From a virus, in the IMG/VR virus record IMGVR_UViG_3300007760_000102, positions 1 to 21,665 of that record: a DNA stretch of 21,665 nucleotides; one strand, written 5' to 3'. The notes below the pieces were generated by a model, which was not told the DNA's origin, did no database searches, and worked only from the letters and a program-made list of their open reading frames with translations. Numbering within the stretch: the stretch's first letter is position 1; every line of letters begins with the position of its first letter. Of the stretch, positions 1 to 7,431 are shown in pieces. The translations under genes were made by a program, and so were the position numbers.

Positions 1-702
1 AGAACTCAAAGTCTTACAGACTTCGTGGGTTCAGAAAGCCCAATCTCTCAAGCTACAGTAGCATCAGCTGCTGAGCACCTAGAAACTTCTACAAGAAGTG
101 TATCTAGCAAATTGAGAAAAATGGGATTCGATGTAGAGCTAGCATCTTCAGTATCTCACAGAACTTTTTCTGATGAGCAAGAAGCTACTCTATCACAATT
201 CGTTACTGACAACAGCGGTCAGTACACTTACGCAGACATTGCGTCTTCATTCGAAGGCGGACAATTCTCTGCAAAATCAATACAAGGGAAAATCCTATCA
301 ATGGAACTTACTTCCCATGTAAAACCAGCTGAGAAGCCTGCTTCAGTTAGAACTTACTCTCCCGAAGAAGAAGCCACATTTACCTCAATGGTAAATGACG
401 GAGCATTTGTAGAAGAAATCGCAGATGCTCTTGGTAAAACTGTTAATTCAATTAGAGGAAAGGCTCTTAGCTTACTCAGGTCTGGCGACATCGGCGCTAT
501 ACCTAGACAAAAGGTTACAAAAGGCTCAAGTAAAGCCGACCCTTTGTCTGAATTAAACGGTGAAATCGGAGACTTAACTGTTGAAGAGATCGCAGATGAA
601 ATCGGTAAAACCGTAAGAGGCGTTAAAACAATGTTAACCAGAAGAGGTTTAACTTGTGCTGATTACGATGGCGCTGCTAGAAAAGAAAAAGCTTCTAGCT
701 AA
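1..702 (+). CDS. Repeated helix-turn-helix-like phage protein, 5' end outside the window
   Basis: The frame is open from position 1, so the real start lies upstream; the GTG at 25 is only the first possible start codon inside the window. About 233 residues are visible. The protein is built from related units. Two begin with a Myb/SANT-like segment ('RTFSDEQEAT' and 'RTYSPEEEAT') and continue into a predicted helix-turn-helix ('YADIASSF...SAKSIQGKILS' and 'VEEIADALGKTVNSIRGKA'). A fourth copy near the C terminus reads 'VEEIADEIGKTVRGVKTML', and a diverged one ('TSTRSVSSKLRKMGF') lies near the visible N terminus. The unit repeats 'IA..lgKtv.sirgk', where the last helix is basic. This suggests a multi-domain DNA-binding protein, perhaps a regulator or DNA-organising protein; that role is inference. 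A terminator follows directly, so this is the last gene of an upstream transcription unit. Confidence 0.75.
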   Translation, partial: RTQSLTDFVGSESPISQATVASAAEHLETSTRSVSSKLRKMGFDVELASSVSHRTFSDEQEATLSQFVTDNSGQYTYADIASSFEGGQFSAKSIQGKILSMELTSHVKPAEKPASVRTYSPEEEATFTSMVNDGAFVEEIADALGKTVNSIRGKALSLLRSGDIGAIPRQKVTKGSSKADPLSELNGEIGDLTVEEIADEIGKTVRGVKTMLTRRGLTCADYDGAARKEKASS

Positions 703-717
703 ATTTCATTAACATTA

Positions 718-750
718 AGGCAGAGGAACAGATGTTCTTCTGCCTTTCTT
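718..750 (+). terminator. Rho-independent terminator after the HTH-repeat gene
   Basis: A 12-bp stem (718-729 with 734-745, one G-T pair) closes a 4-base loop and is followed by a T-rich tail (TTTCTT). It lies 15 bases after the stop codon at 702 and just before the helicase ribosome binding site, so it separates the upstream unit from the replication genes. Confidence 0.85.
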
Positions 751-754
751 ATCT

Positions 755-760
755 GGGAGG
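755..760 (+). promoter_or_regulatory. Ribosome binding site that selects a TTG start
   Basis: GGGAGG stands 7 bases before the TTG at 768. No in-frame ATG nearby has such a site, so it supports TTG as the helicase start codon. Confidence 0.75.
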
Positions 761-767
761 ATAACGA

Positions 768-2123
768 TTGAACCTAACTTCAGCTTTATTAAAGCAAATT
801 ATTACACAGGAAGATTTTGATACTTGGGGCAACCTAAGGGAGAACTATTTGCCTGCAGAATATCAGTCTTTACATAGACTCATTAGTACACATCTGAAAA
901 ATTTTAATCAACTACCCACATTTGAAGATTTAAAACTATCTATTCGTGATAGAAAACTACAAGAAAAAGTCTTTGCTATAGAAGCCGTTGAGGTTGATGT
1001 AGACGCATGGATTTTATTAGAGTATTTAAAAAATGAATACACACAAGTAGAAATTCTAGATGAATTAGATAAATTTATAGAAAGAACAGTAGCTATATCA
1101 GCTGCTGAAGAAAATGTGGAGTCGTTGCAACAAATAGTTTTAGATGTTGCAGATAGAGTGGATTTAAAACCCCCTGAAGAAGATATGAAAAGTATTAATT
1201 TATTCGATTCTGATAAGAATTTGAAAAAATACTTACCACTTGGTCTTAATGATGATTATGACCAATCAATGAAATTCTCCCCCAGAGATTTGGTGCTTGT
1301 GGGAGGTCGTAGAGGAGCAGGTAAAACATTAACTTGTGTAAATATAGCAAGTAATGTATATAATCAAGGCAGAAGTTCTATCTATTTTACGATAGAAATG
1401 GACAGCCGTTCCATACTACAAAGAATGTGTGCACTAGGAGCTAGAGTACCAGTAGGTAGACTATCCACTCGAAATCTTACTGATGTTGAATGGAATAGAG
1501 TAGCAGAGTGGTGGGCATCAAGATTTGAAGATGGACAAGAAGATTTGCCTAATTTCTATGAAGATAGAGATTTTGATGAATTTCACAAAACTCTCACGAA
1601 GAAAAAACTTACTCGAGACCGTCAGCTAGATGTGGTGTATGATCCGCAATTAAGTTTATCAAGAATCCGTAAGGAACTTGAAAGCAAAATTAACCAAACA
1701 GATGTTGGGGTTATTATAGTAGATTATATAAACCAAGTAAAGCGCCACAACGCACCCTCTCGTTCTGGTCAATATGATTGGACAGAACAAATTGAAGTTA
1801 GTAAAACTTTGAAAAGTATGGCACAGGAATATGAAGTTCCTGTGTTCTCTCCTTATCAAACTGATAATACAGGAGAGGCAAGATTTGCAAAAGGTATTTT
1901 AGACGCAGCAGATGCGGCATTCACTATAGAGACTTGGGCTCCAGAAGATGAATGTATTACATTTAATTGTACAAAAATGCGTAGTGCAAAAATGGAAGGA
2001 TTCACAAGTGTTATGGATTGGGAAACACTTAAAATAGGCCCTCAGTCAACAATGAACCCAAAAGATAGAGCAAAAATTAAAGATGCAGTAGCATCGGGAG
2101 AAGAAATACATGACGCAGTATAG
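768..2123 (+). CDS. DnaB/gp4-type replicative DNA helicase
   Basis: This 451-residue protein is a RecA-fold ring helicase that would unwind the phage replication fork with ATP. Walker A is GGRRGAGKT (K186, T187) and Walker B is 'VGVIIVDYIN' (D319). Between them are the DnaB-family stretch 'IYFTIEMD' and the 'KLSRIRKEL'-type region upstream of Walker B; 'CTKMRSAKMEGF' near the C terminus fits the late helicase motif of DnaB/T7 gp4 proteins. The N-terminal ~150 residues are helical and lack a primase zinc finger. The primase is a separate gene about 760 bases downstream, unlike the fused T7 gp4. It starts at TTG with a strong ribosome binding site. Its end overlaps the next gene by 14 bases. 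Confidence 0.9.
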   Translation: MNLTSALLKQIITQEDFDTWGNLRENYLPAEYQSLHRLISTHLKNFNQLPTFEDLKLSIRDRKLQEKVFAIEAVEVDVDAWILLEYLKNEYTQVEILDELDKFIERTVAISAAEENVESLQQIVLDVADRVDLKPPEEDMKSINLFDSDKNLKKYLPLGLNDDYDQSMKFSPRDLVLVGGRRGAGKTLTCVNIASNVYNQGRSSIYFTIEMDSRSILQRMCALGARVPVGRLSTRNLTDVEWNRVAEWWASRFEDGQEDLPNFYEDRDFDEFHKTLTKKKLTRDRQLDVVYDPQLSLSRIRKELESKINQTDVGVIIVDYINQVKRHNAPSRSGQYDWTEQIEVSKTLKSMAQEYEVPVFSPYQTDNTGEARFAKGILDAADAAFTIETWAPEDECITFNCTKMRSAKMEGFTSVMDWETLKIGPQSTMNPKDRAKIKDAVASGEEIHDAV

Positions 2124-2346
2124 TGATAAAGTAGAAGAAGTTAGACTTAAGCAAGACGCAGAAGAATGGGGTAGAGGTGTAAAATATATACATGGTAGTA
2201 ATGGAATTATTGAAACTGCTTTTTTTAACGGAGATGTACATATTCAAGAAAATTGGGAAGGCGGAAAAAGCTGGACAATATATGCAGAAGAACCCAGAAA
2301 TTTAGTTGATAAATTCTTAAGATGGAGAGCTACTCATGGTAAGTGA
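2110..2346 (+). CDS. Small unknown phage protein (78 aa)
   Basis: I do not recognise this protein. It is short, charged and rich in aromatic residues, with no membrane segment, no cysteines and no enzyme motif. Its centre reads as beta-strand-like ('GIIETAFFNGDVHI', 'SWTIYAEE') and a helix closes the C terminus. The ATG at 2110 lies inside the helicase gene, and its stop overlaps the start of the following ParB-like gene, so all three are probably translated in sequence from one mRNA. The segment WEGGK is encoded by a 17-base string that recurs at the start of the nuclease gene at 4463. Confidence 0.7.
   Translation: MTQYSDKVEEVRLKQDAEEWGRGVKYIHGSNGIIETAFFNGDVHIQENWEGGKSWTIYAEEPRNLVDKFLRWRATHGK
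2254..2270 (+). repeat. 17-base direct repeat, copy 1
   Basis: TGGGAAGGCGGAAAAAG occurs here and again at 4502-4518, both times in the reading frame that encodes WEGGK. An exact 17-base match is unlikely by chance in about 22 kb. Confidence 0.7.
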
Positions 2347-2830
2347 TAGAATAGGTAAAAAGTCTGCTAATTTAGTAGCACAACCACCTTTTGAAATAAG
2401 AAAGGTGAGTACTAATTTTATTTTAGGACAAGAAACTGTAACAGAAAATATAAGAAATGTACCTCTTAATGAACCTCTAGTAAAGAGTATACAAAAAGAG
2501 GGAATGAAAAATCCAATTTTAACTATGACTAATTGGTATCCTTTGGCAGGGAGTCAGAGGATTCGTGCAGTAGCACATATAAAAGATAACCTAGATCCAA
2601 CTTATAATATAGAGATAGAGGTATATAGATTTTTAGCAGATTATCATAATGTATTTTATCTATGGGCAGACGAGGATTTTAGGAAAAAAGCAATAGCCAT
2701 CTGGTTCCAACTTCAAGAATTGGTATTTAAAAGCCTGTACTATGACCATGAAGTTGATGGGCAAGGAAGAAAGATGACTGATTACGAGGACTTAGGCGAA
2801 AACTTAAAATGGGAACACGATAATGAATGA
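2336..2830 (+). CDS. ParB-like (ParB N-terminal/sulfiredoxin fold) protein
   Basis: The 164-residue protein carries a ParB N-terminal type domain at about residues 42-82. The pattern is 'PLVKSIQKEGMKNPI' followed by 'PLAGSQRIRAVAHI', corresponding to the ParB pattern of a helix, a G-x-x-x-P-[IL] strand, then the G-x-[QR]-R nucleotide-binding motif. No ParB-type HTH follows; the C-terminal half is aromatic and charged and not recognised. Phage ParB-like proteins can be nucleases, NTP-binding regulators or partners of DNA methyltransferases; which applies here cannot be told from sequence. The start ATG overlaps the preceding gene by 11 bases, and a short hydrophobic ORF and the primase follow. 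A second, smaller relative lies at 7897-8298. Confidence 0.7.
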   Translation: MVSDRIGKKSANLVAQPPFEIRKVSTNFILGQETVTENIRNVPLNEPLVKSIQKEGMKNPILTMTNWYPLAGSQRIRAVAHIKDNLDPTYNIEIEVYRFLADYHNVFYLWADEDFRKKAIAIWFQLQELVFKSLYYDHEVDGQGRKMTDYEDLGENLKWEHDNE

Positions 2831-2891
2831 AGCATTAATACCAATAATGGGCATTATATTTGTTATAGCTATATTAATTACTATAATATGA
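2823..2891 (+). CDS. 22-residue hydrophobic micro-ORF, possible coupling ORF
   Basis: ATG at 2823 opens a 22-codon frame ending in TGA at 2889-2891. The peptide starts 'MNEALIPIMG' and is then almost entirely Ile, Val, Leu, Ala and Phe, long enough for one membrane helix. GGGA at 2811-2814 gives a plausible ribosome binding site. The ORF overlaps the stop of the ParB-like gene and its own stop forms ATGA with the primase start at 2888. The primase has no ribosome binding site of its own, so translation of this ORF probably delivers ribosomes to it. Whether the peptide itself has a function is unknown. Confidence 0.5.
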   Translation: MNEALIPIMGIIFVIAILITII

Positions 2892-3724
2892 GAGTAGAAG
2901 AACTATTACAAGAAAAACGGTTAGATTTTAAAGTATCTGGAAGGGATTATTTAGTAAAATGTCTTAATCCAGAGCATGAAGATACTAACCCTAGTATGAG
3001 AATTGACAATATAACAGGAATTTTTCATTGCTTTTCTTGTGGTTTCAGGGGAAACTTGTTTAAGCACTTTGGAGCAGCAGCTAACTACTTAGAAATAAAA
3101 AGACAAAAATTAAAAGAAAGAATTGAAGAAACTAGAGCATCAAGTATAGGACTTGAATTTCCAAAAGGATTTACTCCTTATGTTGGAAATTGGAGAGGTA
3201 TTAAACCTGAAACTTATAAAGAGTTTGATGCATTCTTACACCACGATAGGAGTTTTAACGGAAGAATTGTTTTTCCTATTCGTGACATTACAGGGAAAGT
3301 GGTAGCTTTTAACGGTAGACATATGACTATGACGGAGACGCCAAAGTACTTAATATATCCTCCCCAAGCCGTACTACCACTTTATCCCTCTAGTGTAAAA
3401 CCTATAAAAGGCAAGGTAATTCTTGTCGAAGGGATTTTTGATATGATAAATCTTTTCGACAAGGGCTTATCTAATGCAGTTTGTTGTTTCGGAACAAACA
3501 ATGTAGATGAAGATAAACTCGCTATTTTGAAAATGCAAAATATTGACGGAGTAGATATAGTATTTGATGGTGATGAAGCAGGCCAAAAAGCTGCTGAAAA
3601 TATAAAAGGGTTAGCCGAAAGACTGGGATTAATAAGTAGAAATGTGAACTTAGGTGACCATATCGATCCCGGCGCGCTAGCTGAAAGTAAAGTAATTAAT
3701 TTAAAGGAGAGATTATATGAGTAA
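2888..3724 (+). CDS. DNA primase (CHC2 zinc finger plus TOPRIM)
   Basis: The 278-residue protein would synthesise RNA primers for lagging-strand DNA synthesis. The N terminus has a CHC2-type zinc ribbon: C25 and H30 in 'CLNPEHEDTNPSM', then C48 and C51 in 'FHCFSCGFRGN'. The C-terminal half has a TOPRIM fold, with E181 in 'ILVEGIFDM' and the metal-binding D227 and D229 in 'VFDGDEAG'. It is much shorter than DnaG and lacks the C-terminal helicase-interaction domain; in outline it matches the primase half of T7 gp4. Translation is likely coupled to the micro-ORF before it (ATGA). It overlaps the methyltransferase by 8 bases. Confidence 0.92.
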   Translation: MRVEELLQEKRLDFKVSGRDYLVKCLNPEHEDTNPSMRIDNITGIFHCFSCGFRGNLFKHFGAAANYLEIKRQKLKERIEETRASSIGLEFPKGFTPYVGNWRGIKPETYKEFDAFLHHDRSFNGRIVFPIRDITGKVVAFNGRHMTMTETPKYLIYPPQAVLPLYPSSVKPIKGKVILVEGIFDMINLFDKGLSNAVCCFGTNNVDEDKLAILKMQNIDGVDIVFDGDEAGQKAAENIKGLAERLGLISRNVNLGDHIDPGALAESKVINLKERLYE

Positions 3725-4478
3725 AAATATAATTGAAGATAAAAAAGAAGATTTGATAAACCAATTATTCTTAGGAGATTGTTTAGAGATAATGGAGACT
3801 TTTCCAGCAAATTGTGTAGACATGGTTCTATGTGACCTACCCTATGGAACAACTAAGCTTAGGTGGGACACTCCCATTGACTTAGAAAAAATGTGGAAAC
3901 TTTTAAATAAAGTTTGTAAAGAAAGGGCGGCCATGGTATTTACTGCAGCTCAGCCTTTTACTTCTTCACTTGGAATGAGTAATATAAAAAATTTAAAGTA
4001 CGAATGGGTATGGGAAAAACCTCAAGGAACTAACCCACTTAATGCAAAGGTTATGCCCTTAAAAAATCATGAAAACATATTAGTTTTTTATAGAAAAGCT
4101 CCTTCATATAACCCCCAAATGACAGAAGGAGCACCTATTAAAGCTTATGAAGCAAAAGGTGGTCAAACACTTGGAGAAACACAAGGAAGTTTAAAATCTA
4201 TGCATAAAGAGAATAAAGGTACTAGATATCCTAAAACAGTACAAAAGTGGGCACAAGAAAGAACGGGACTTCACCCTACACAAAAGCCTGTACCTATGTT
4301 TAAGTATTTAATTGAAACTTATACCAATGAAGAAGATATAGTCTTAGATATGACAATAGGATCGGGAACTACAGCTATAGCAGCTTTAGAGTGTAATAGA
4401 AGTTTTATAGGTATAGAATTAGATGAAACTTATTTTGATGTAGCAGAGGAGAGGATAAAAAAATGGAACAACAAATAA
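3717..4478 (+). CDS. Site-specific DNA methyltransferase (N6_N4_Mtase family)
   Basis: The 253-residue protein is an amino-methyltransferase acting on DNA adenine N6 or cytosine N4 with S-adenosylmethionine. Catalytic motif IV is DLPY (D40-Y43, in 'VLCDLPYGTTKLRWD'), followed by a central target-recognition region, then 'HPTQKP' (186-191) and the SAM-binding motif I 'LDMTIGSGTT' (210-219) with 'FIGIELDETYF'. The order IV before I is that of the beta class. AAGGAG at 3704-3709 is a good ribosome binding site. A nuclease-like gene overlaps its end by 16 bases, which suggests a restriction-modification-like pair. Alternatively it is a solitary phage methylase protecting phage DNA from the host. 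The target base and site cannot be read from the sequence. Confidence 0.92.
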   Translation: MSKNIIEDKKEDLINQLFLGDCLEIMETFPANCVDMVLCDLPYGTTKLRWDTPIDLEKMWKLLNKVCKERAAMVFTAAQPFTSSLGMSNIKNLKYEWVWEKPQGTNPLNAKVMPLKNHENILVFYRKAPSYNPQMTEGAPIKAYEAKGGQTLGETQGSLKSMHKENKGTRYPKTVQKWAQERTGLHPTQKPVPMFKYLIETYTNEEDIVLDMTIGSGTTAIAALECNRSFIGIELDETYFDVAEERIKKWNNK

Positions 4479-5104
4479 TAGGGGATTGGCAAGTAGACGG
4501 CTGGGAAGGCGGAAAAAGAATAGGCGATCAATGGCGCAGATTTTGCTCAGATAGAGTAGATGAATTTTTAGATCAGCTAAATGGTGAGGAAGTCGCAGAT
4601 AAGTGGCTTTTAAGTAGATATAATTATTGGCAGAAGCAAGGTAATAAGGCAAAAGGTATTACAGGCGAGAAGTTCATAGAGTATATGTTGACTTTTAAGT
4701 ATGAAAACGATCACACAGGAGGAGCTAGTATGGCTTATGACTTATGTTTCAATGGAAATAAGATAGAAGTCAAGACTAGTTTTGCTAATAAACAAAAGGG
4801 AATAATAAAGCACGACAATTTTAAGTGGCAACATATAGGTATGCACAAAGATTGGGACTATATTGTTCTTATTGGAATAAACCCTGAAGAAGAGCTTGGC
4901 CATGTTCGTAGAGGTTGGAGAGATAACCCACAGGAAGTCAATATTGTCTGGCTTAGTAGGAAACAAGTGGAAGATTTTATTAAGCAAGGACTAATAACCC
5001 CTCAACAAGGAGGACAAGACGGTGGAAACGACGATTGGTGGACAATACCAAGTTTCTTTAAGGATATTAATTATGGGTACGACTTTTACGAAGTCCCATT
5101 TTAG
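4463..5104 (+). CDS. Putative PD-(D/E)xK endonuclease paired with the methyltransferase
   Basis: The 213-residue protein is not matched to a named family. It has a plausible PD-(D/E)xK nuclease core: D93 in 'MAYDLCFNG', then E102 and K104 in 'KIEVKTSF', followed by a hydrophobic strand 'WDYIVLIGIN' as in many restriction enzymes. A preceding helix contains 'GEKFIEYML', with a Glu at the usual place upstream of the core. The N terminus and C-terminal tail are unusually rich in tryptophan and glycine. It overlaps the methyltransferase by 16 bases and is the last gene before the polA promoter. The likely role is cleavage of DNA that lacks the partner's methylation, for example host or competing phage DNA. 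A resolvase or repair nuclease is an alternative. Confidence 0.6.
   Translation: MEQQIIGDWQVDGWEGGKRIGDQWRRFCSDRVDEFLDQLNGEEVADKWLLSRYNYWQKQGNKAKGITGEKFIEYMLTFKYENDHTGGASMAYDLCFNGNKIEVKTSFANKQKGIIKHDNFKWQHIGMHKDWDYIVLIGINPEEELGHVRRGWRDNPQEVNIVWLSRKQVEDFIKQGLITPQQGGQDGGNDDWWTIPSFFKDINYGYDFYEVPF
4502..4518 (+). repeat. 17-base direct repeat, copy 2
   Basis: Exact copy of the string at 2254-2270, here encoding WEGGK near residue 15 of the putative nuclease. Confidence 0.7.
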
Positions 5105-5125
5105 AAGGGAGAGGTTATATAGTTC

Positions 5126-5154
5126 TTGACATGGCACTTAAAATTTGATATAAT
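5126..5154 (+). promoter_or_regulatory. Consensus extended sigma70-type promoter for polA
   Basis: TTGACA at 5126-5131, a 17-base spacer and TATAAT at 5149-5154 match the bacterial housekeeping consensus exactly, and TG at 5146-5147 makes an extended -10. The expected start of transcription, 7 bases after the -10, falls on the A of the polA ATG at 5161, so the mRNA may be leaderless. The spacer is similar to that of the promoter at 10083. Use of host RNA polymerase is implied. Confidence 0.88.
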
Positions 5155-5160
5155 ATATAA

Positions 5161-7431
5161 ATGAAAATTGCACTTATTGAAACAAAACCAAGCGTAACAA
5201 ACTATGAAGATAGGTTTGAGCGAGCCTTTGAGTTCGATAGGTATGCTTTATGTTCAGACAAAAGCAAGAAAAAAGTTTTAAAAGCAGATGTTGATATAGA
5301 TATTAACATAGATGAATACGACTGGGTTATTCTAGTTGGATCCGAAGCGCTGAAAATGTATACAAAAGCAACTTCTGTTACAGAGTACAGCGGCAGGGTT
5401 ATAGATGACAAATTTCTGCCTGTTATTAACCCTGCTATGCTTTCTTTTAAACCTGAGGCGCAACCTTTATGGGACGAAAGTAAAAGTAATATAATTAAAT
5501 TTATTAAGGGAGATTTGAAAGTAGTAAAAGTAACTGAAGAAAATGCTATAGGTATTGATAATGTAGAAGATTTATATGAATTTTTAGAAAAAGCATTAAA
5601 GCATGAAAATAAGTTTATAGCATTAGACTCGGAAACAACAGGACTGTATCCAAGAGACGGACATATGATTGGATTCAGTATGTCCTACGAAAAAGATAAA
5701 GGAGCATACATAATTACAGATATAATAGATGAAGGTATTGAAGTACTTATGCAAACTATATTTAATACTAAGTATGTAGTATTTCATAATGCAAAGTTTG
5801 ACTTAGCATTTTTTGAATACCATTTTAATTTTAAGTTTCCAAGATTTCATGATACCATGCTTCTTCATTATTGTTTAGAGGAACAGCCTGGAACACATGG
5901 ACTAAAACAACTTGCGATGAAATATACTCCTTATGGAGACTATGAAAAACCTTTGCAAGATTGGATAGATGGATATAGAAAATCTCATAGAATACTTAAA
6001 AATGATTTTCAATGGGATTCAATACCATATGAAATAATGAAAGACTATGCTGCTATGGACGCAGTATGTACTTTACTTATATTTGAAAAGTTATATCCAG
6101 CAGTTAGAAAAAATAATAAGCTATGGTCAGTATATGAAAATATACTAATACCAGCGTGTAGATTTTTAACAGATGTTCAAGATACAGGAGTTCCTTTCGA
6201 TAAAGATAGACTAGCAAAAGCTGCTGTCTTAATGCAAGAAGATATTGATGAAGCAGTATCTAAACTATATGAATTTGATGAAGTACAAACTTTTGAAAGA
6301 TTACAAGAGAAAGAATTTAATCCTAATAGTACAGTACAGTTACGAACATTATTATTTGATTACGCTGGATTAAAACCCTCTAAAAAGACTGCGACAGGAG
6401 CTTATTCAACAGACGCAGAAGTACTAAAGAAACTTTCTCAAGAACATGAAATACCAAAACATATTCTTAGTATTAGACAAAAGTCAAAAATCAAGAATAC
6501 TTATTTGGATAAAATTTTACCTCAGCTAGACGGAGATAGTAGATTAAGAACAGGGTTTAATATTCATAGTACAACTTCTGGAAGATTATCTTCTAGTGGT
6601 AAAATGAATATGCAACAAATACCTAGAGATAATCCTATTGTAAAAGGTTGTATAAGAGCAAAAGAAGGAAATAAAATAGTTGCTATGGATTTAACTACAG
6701 CAGAAGTTTATGTTGCAGCGGTACTTTCTGATGATATAAACTTACAGAAAGTTTTTCAAGATGGGGGAAACTTTCATAGTAGTATTGCGAAATTAGTATT
6801 TAATCTACCCTGTAATGTAGAAGATGTAGCAGAACACTATAAAACAGAAAGACAGATGGCAAAAGCTGTTACATTCGGAATAATGTATGGAGCAGGGCCT
6901 AGTAAAATATCTCAACAAGTAACACAGGACTCAGGAAGATACTTTAGTATTCAAGAGGCACAAGAAGTTATTGATGATTATTTTAGACAATTTCATAGAC
7001 TAAAGAGTTGGATTAGTAGATGTGAAGCTCTTATTATGAATCATGGTTTTATTTATTCTCACTTTGGAAGAAAAAGAAGATTACCTAATGTAAGGTCAGA
7101 TAATAAAGGAGTAGCTAGTCATGAAGTTAGGTCAGGATTAAACTTTTTAGTTCAGTCCATAGCTTCAGACATAAATTTATTAGGCGCAATTGATACTCAT
7201 AATGAGTTGAAACGTATGCCTTGGGGTTCCGAAGCAAAAATATTTGCATTAGTACATGATTCAATATTAGCAGAAGTATCAGAAACAGCAGTAGATGCTT
7301 ACTGTTATTTAGTAAGAGAATGTGTTCAAAAAGACAGAGGATTAAGTATCCCAGGCTCTCCAGTAGGTTGTGACTTTGATATAGGTGATGACTATTCATT
7401 TGGAAAGTTTGAGGATAAATATGATTTATGA
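5161..7431 (+). CDS. polA: Family A DNA polymerase with 3'-5' exonuclease
   Basis: This 756-residue protein is the phage replicative polymerase. The DnaQ-like proofreading domain has Exo I 'LDSETTG' (D156, E158), Exo II 'HNAKFD' (N210, D214) and Exo III 'YAAMD' (Y296, D300). The polymerase domain has motif A 'MDLTTAEVYVAA' (D510, E515), motif B 'RQMAKAVTFGIMYG' (R564, K568, F572, Y576) and motif C 'LVHDSILAEV' (H699, D700). Position 572, equivalent to E. coli F762, is Phe as in Pol I, not Tyr as in T7. There is no 5'-3' exonuclease domain; that activity is a separate gene at 14095. Residues 1-120 form an extra domain resembling a degenerate uracil-DNA glycosylase fold ('VILVGSEALKMY', 'LPVINPAML'). 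No Shine-Dalgarno is present; the promoter abuts the ATG. The next internal Met is at residue 66, so this start is the likely one. Confidence 0.95.
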   Translation: MKIALIETKPSVTNYEDRFERAFEFDRYALCSDKSKKKVLKADVDIDINIDEYDWVILVGSEALKMYTKATSVTEYSGRVIDDKFLPVINPAMLSFKPEAQPLWDESKSNIIKFIKGDLKVVKVTEENAIGIDNVEDLYEFLEKALKHENKFIALDSETTGLYPRDGHMIGFSMSYEKDKGAYIITDIIDEGIEVLMQTIFNTKYVVFHNAKFDLAFFEYHFNFKFPRFHDTMLLHYCLEEQPGTHGLKQLAMKYTPYGDYEKPLQDWIDGYRKSHRILKNDFQWDSIPYEIMKDYAAMDAVCTLLIFEKLYPAVRKNNKLWSVYENILIPACRFLTDVQDTGVPFDKDRLAKAAVLMQEDIDEAVSKLYEFDEVQTFERLQEKEFNPNSTVQLRTLLFDYAGLKPSKKTATGAYSTDAEVLKKLSQEHEIPKHILSIRQKSKIKNTYLDKILPQLDGDSRLRTGFNIHSTTSGRLSSSGKMNMQQIPRDNPIVKGCIRAKEGNKIVAMDLTTAEVYVAAVLSDDINLQKVFQDGGNFHSSIAKLVFNLPCNVEDVAEHYKTERQMAKAVTFGIMYGAGPSKISQQVTQDSGRYFSIQEAQEVIDDYFRQFHRLKSWISRCEALIMNHGFIYSHFGRKRRLPNVRSDNKGVASHEVRSGLNFLVQSIASDINLLGAIDTHNELKRMPWGSEAKIFALVHDSILAEVSETAVDAYCYLVRECVQKDRGLSIPGSPVGCDFDIGDDYSFGKFEDKYDL

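Noticed and set aside
25-27. GTG at 25 as the start of the first gene
   Set aside because: The frame is open upstream to position 1 with no stop and no ribosome binding site before the GTG, so the gene most likely starts outside the window.
3382-3852. 156-residue open frame on the - strand
   Set aside because: It lies antisense to primase and methyltransferase motifs that are clearly coding, and its product is low-complexity and Ser/Leu-rich, as expected of a shadow frame.
7385-7420. Earlier start codon for the gene after polA
   Set aside because: It would overlap polA by 47 bases without a ribosome binding site; ATG 7421 has GAGG at the right distance.
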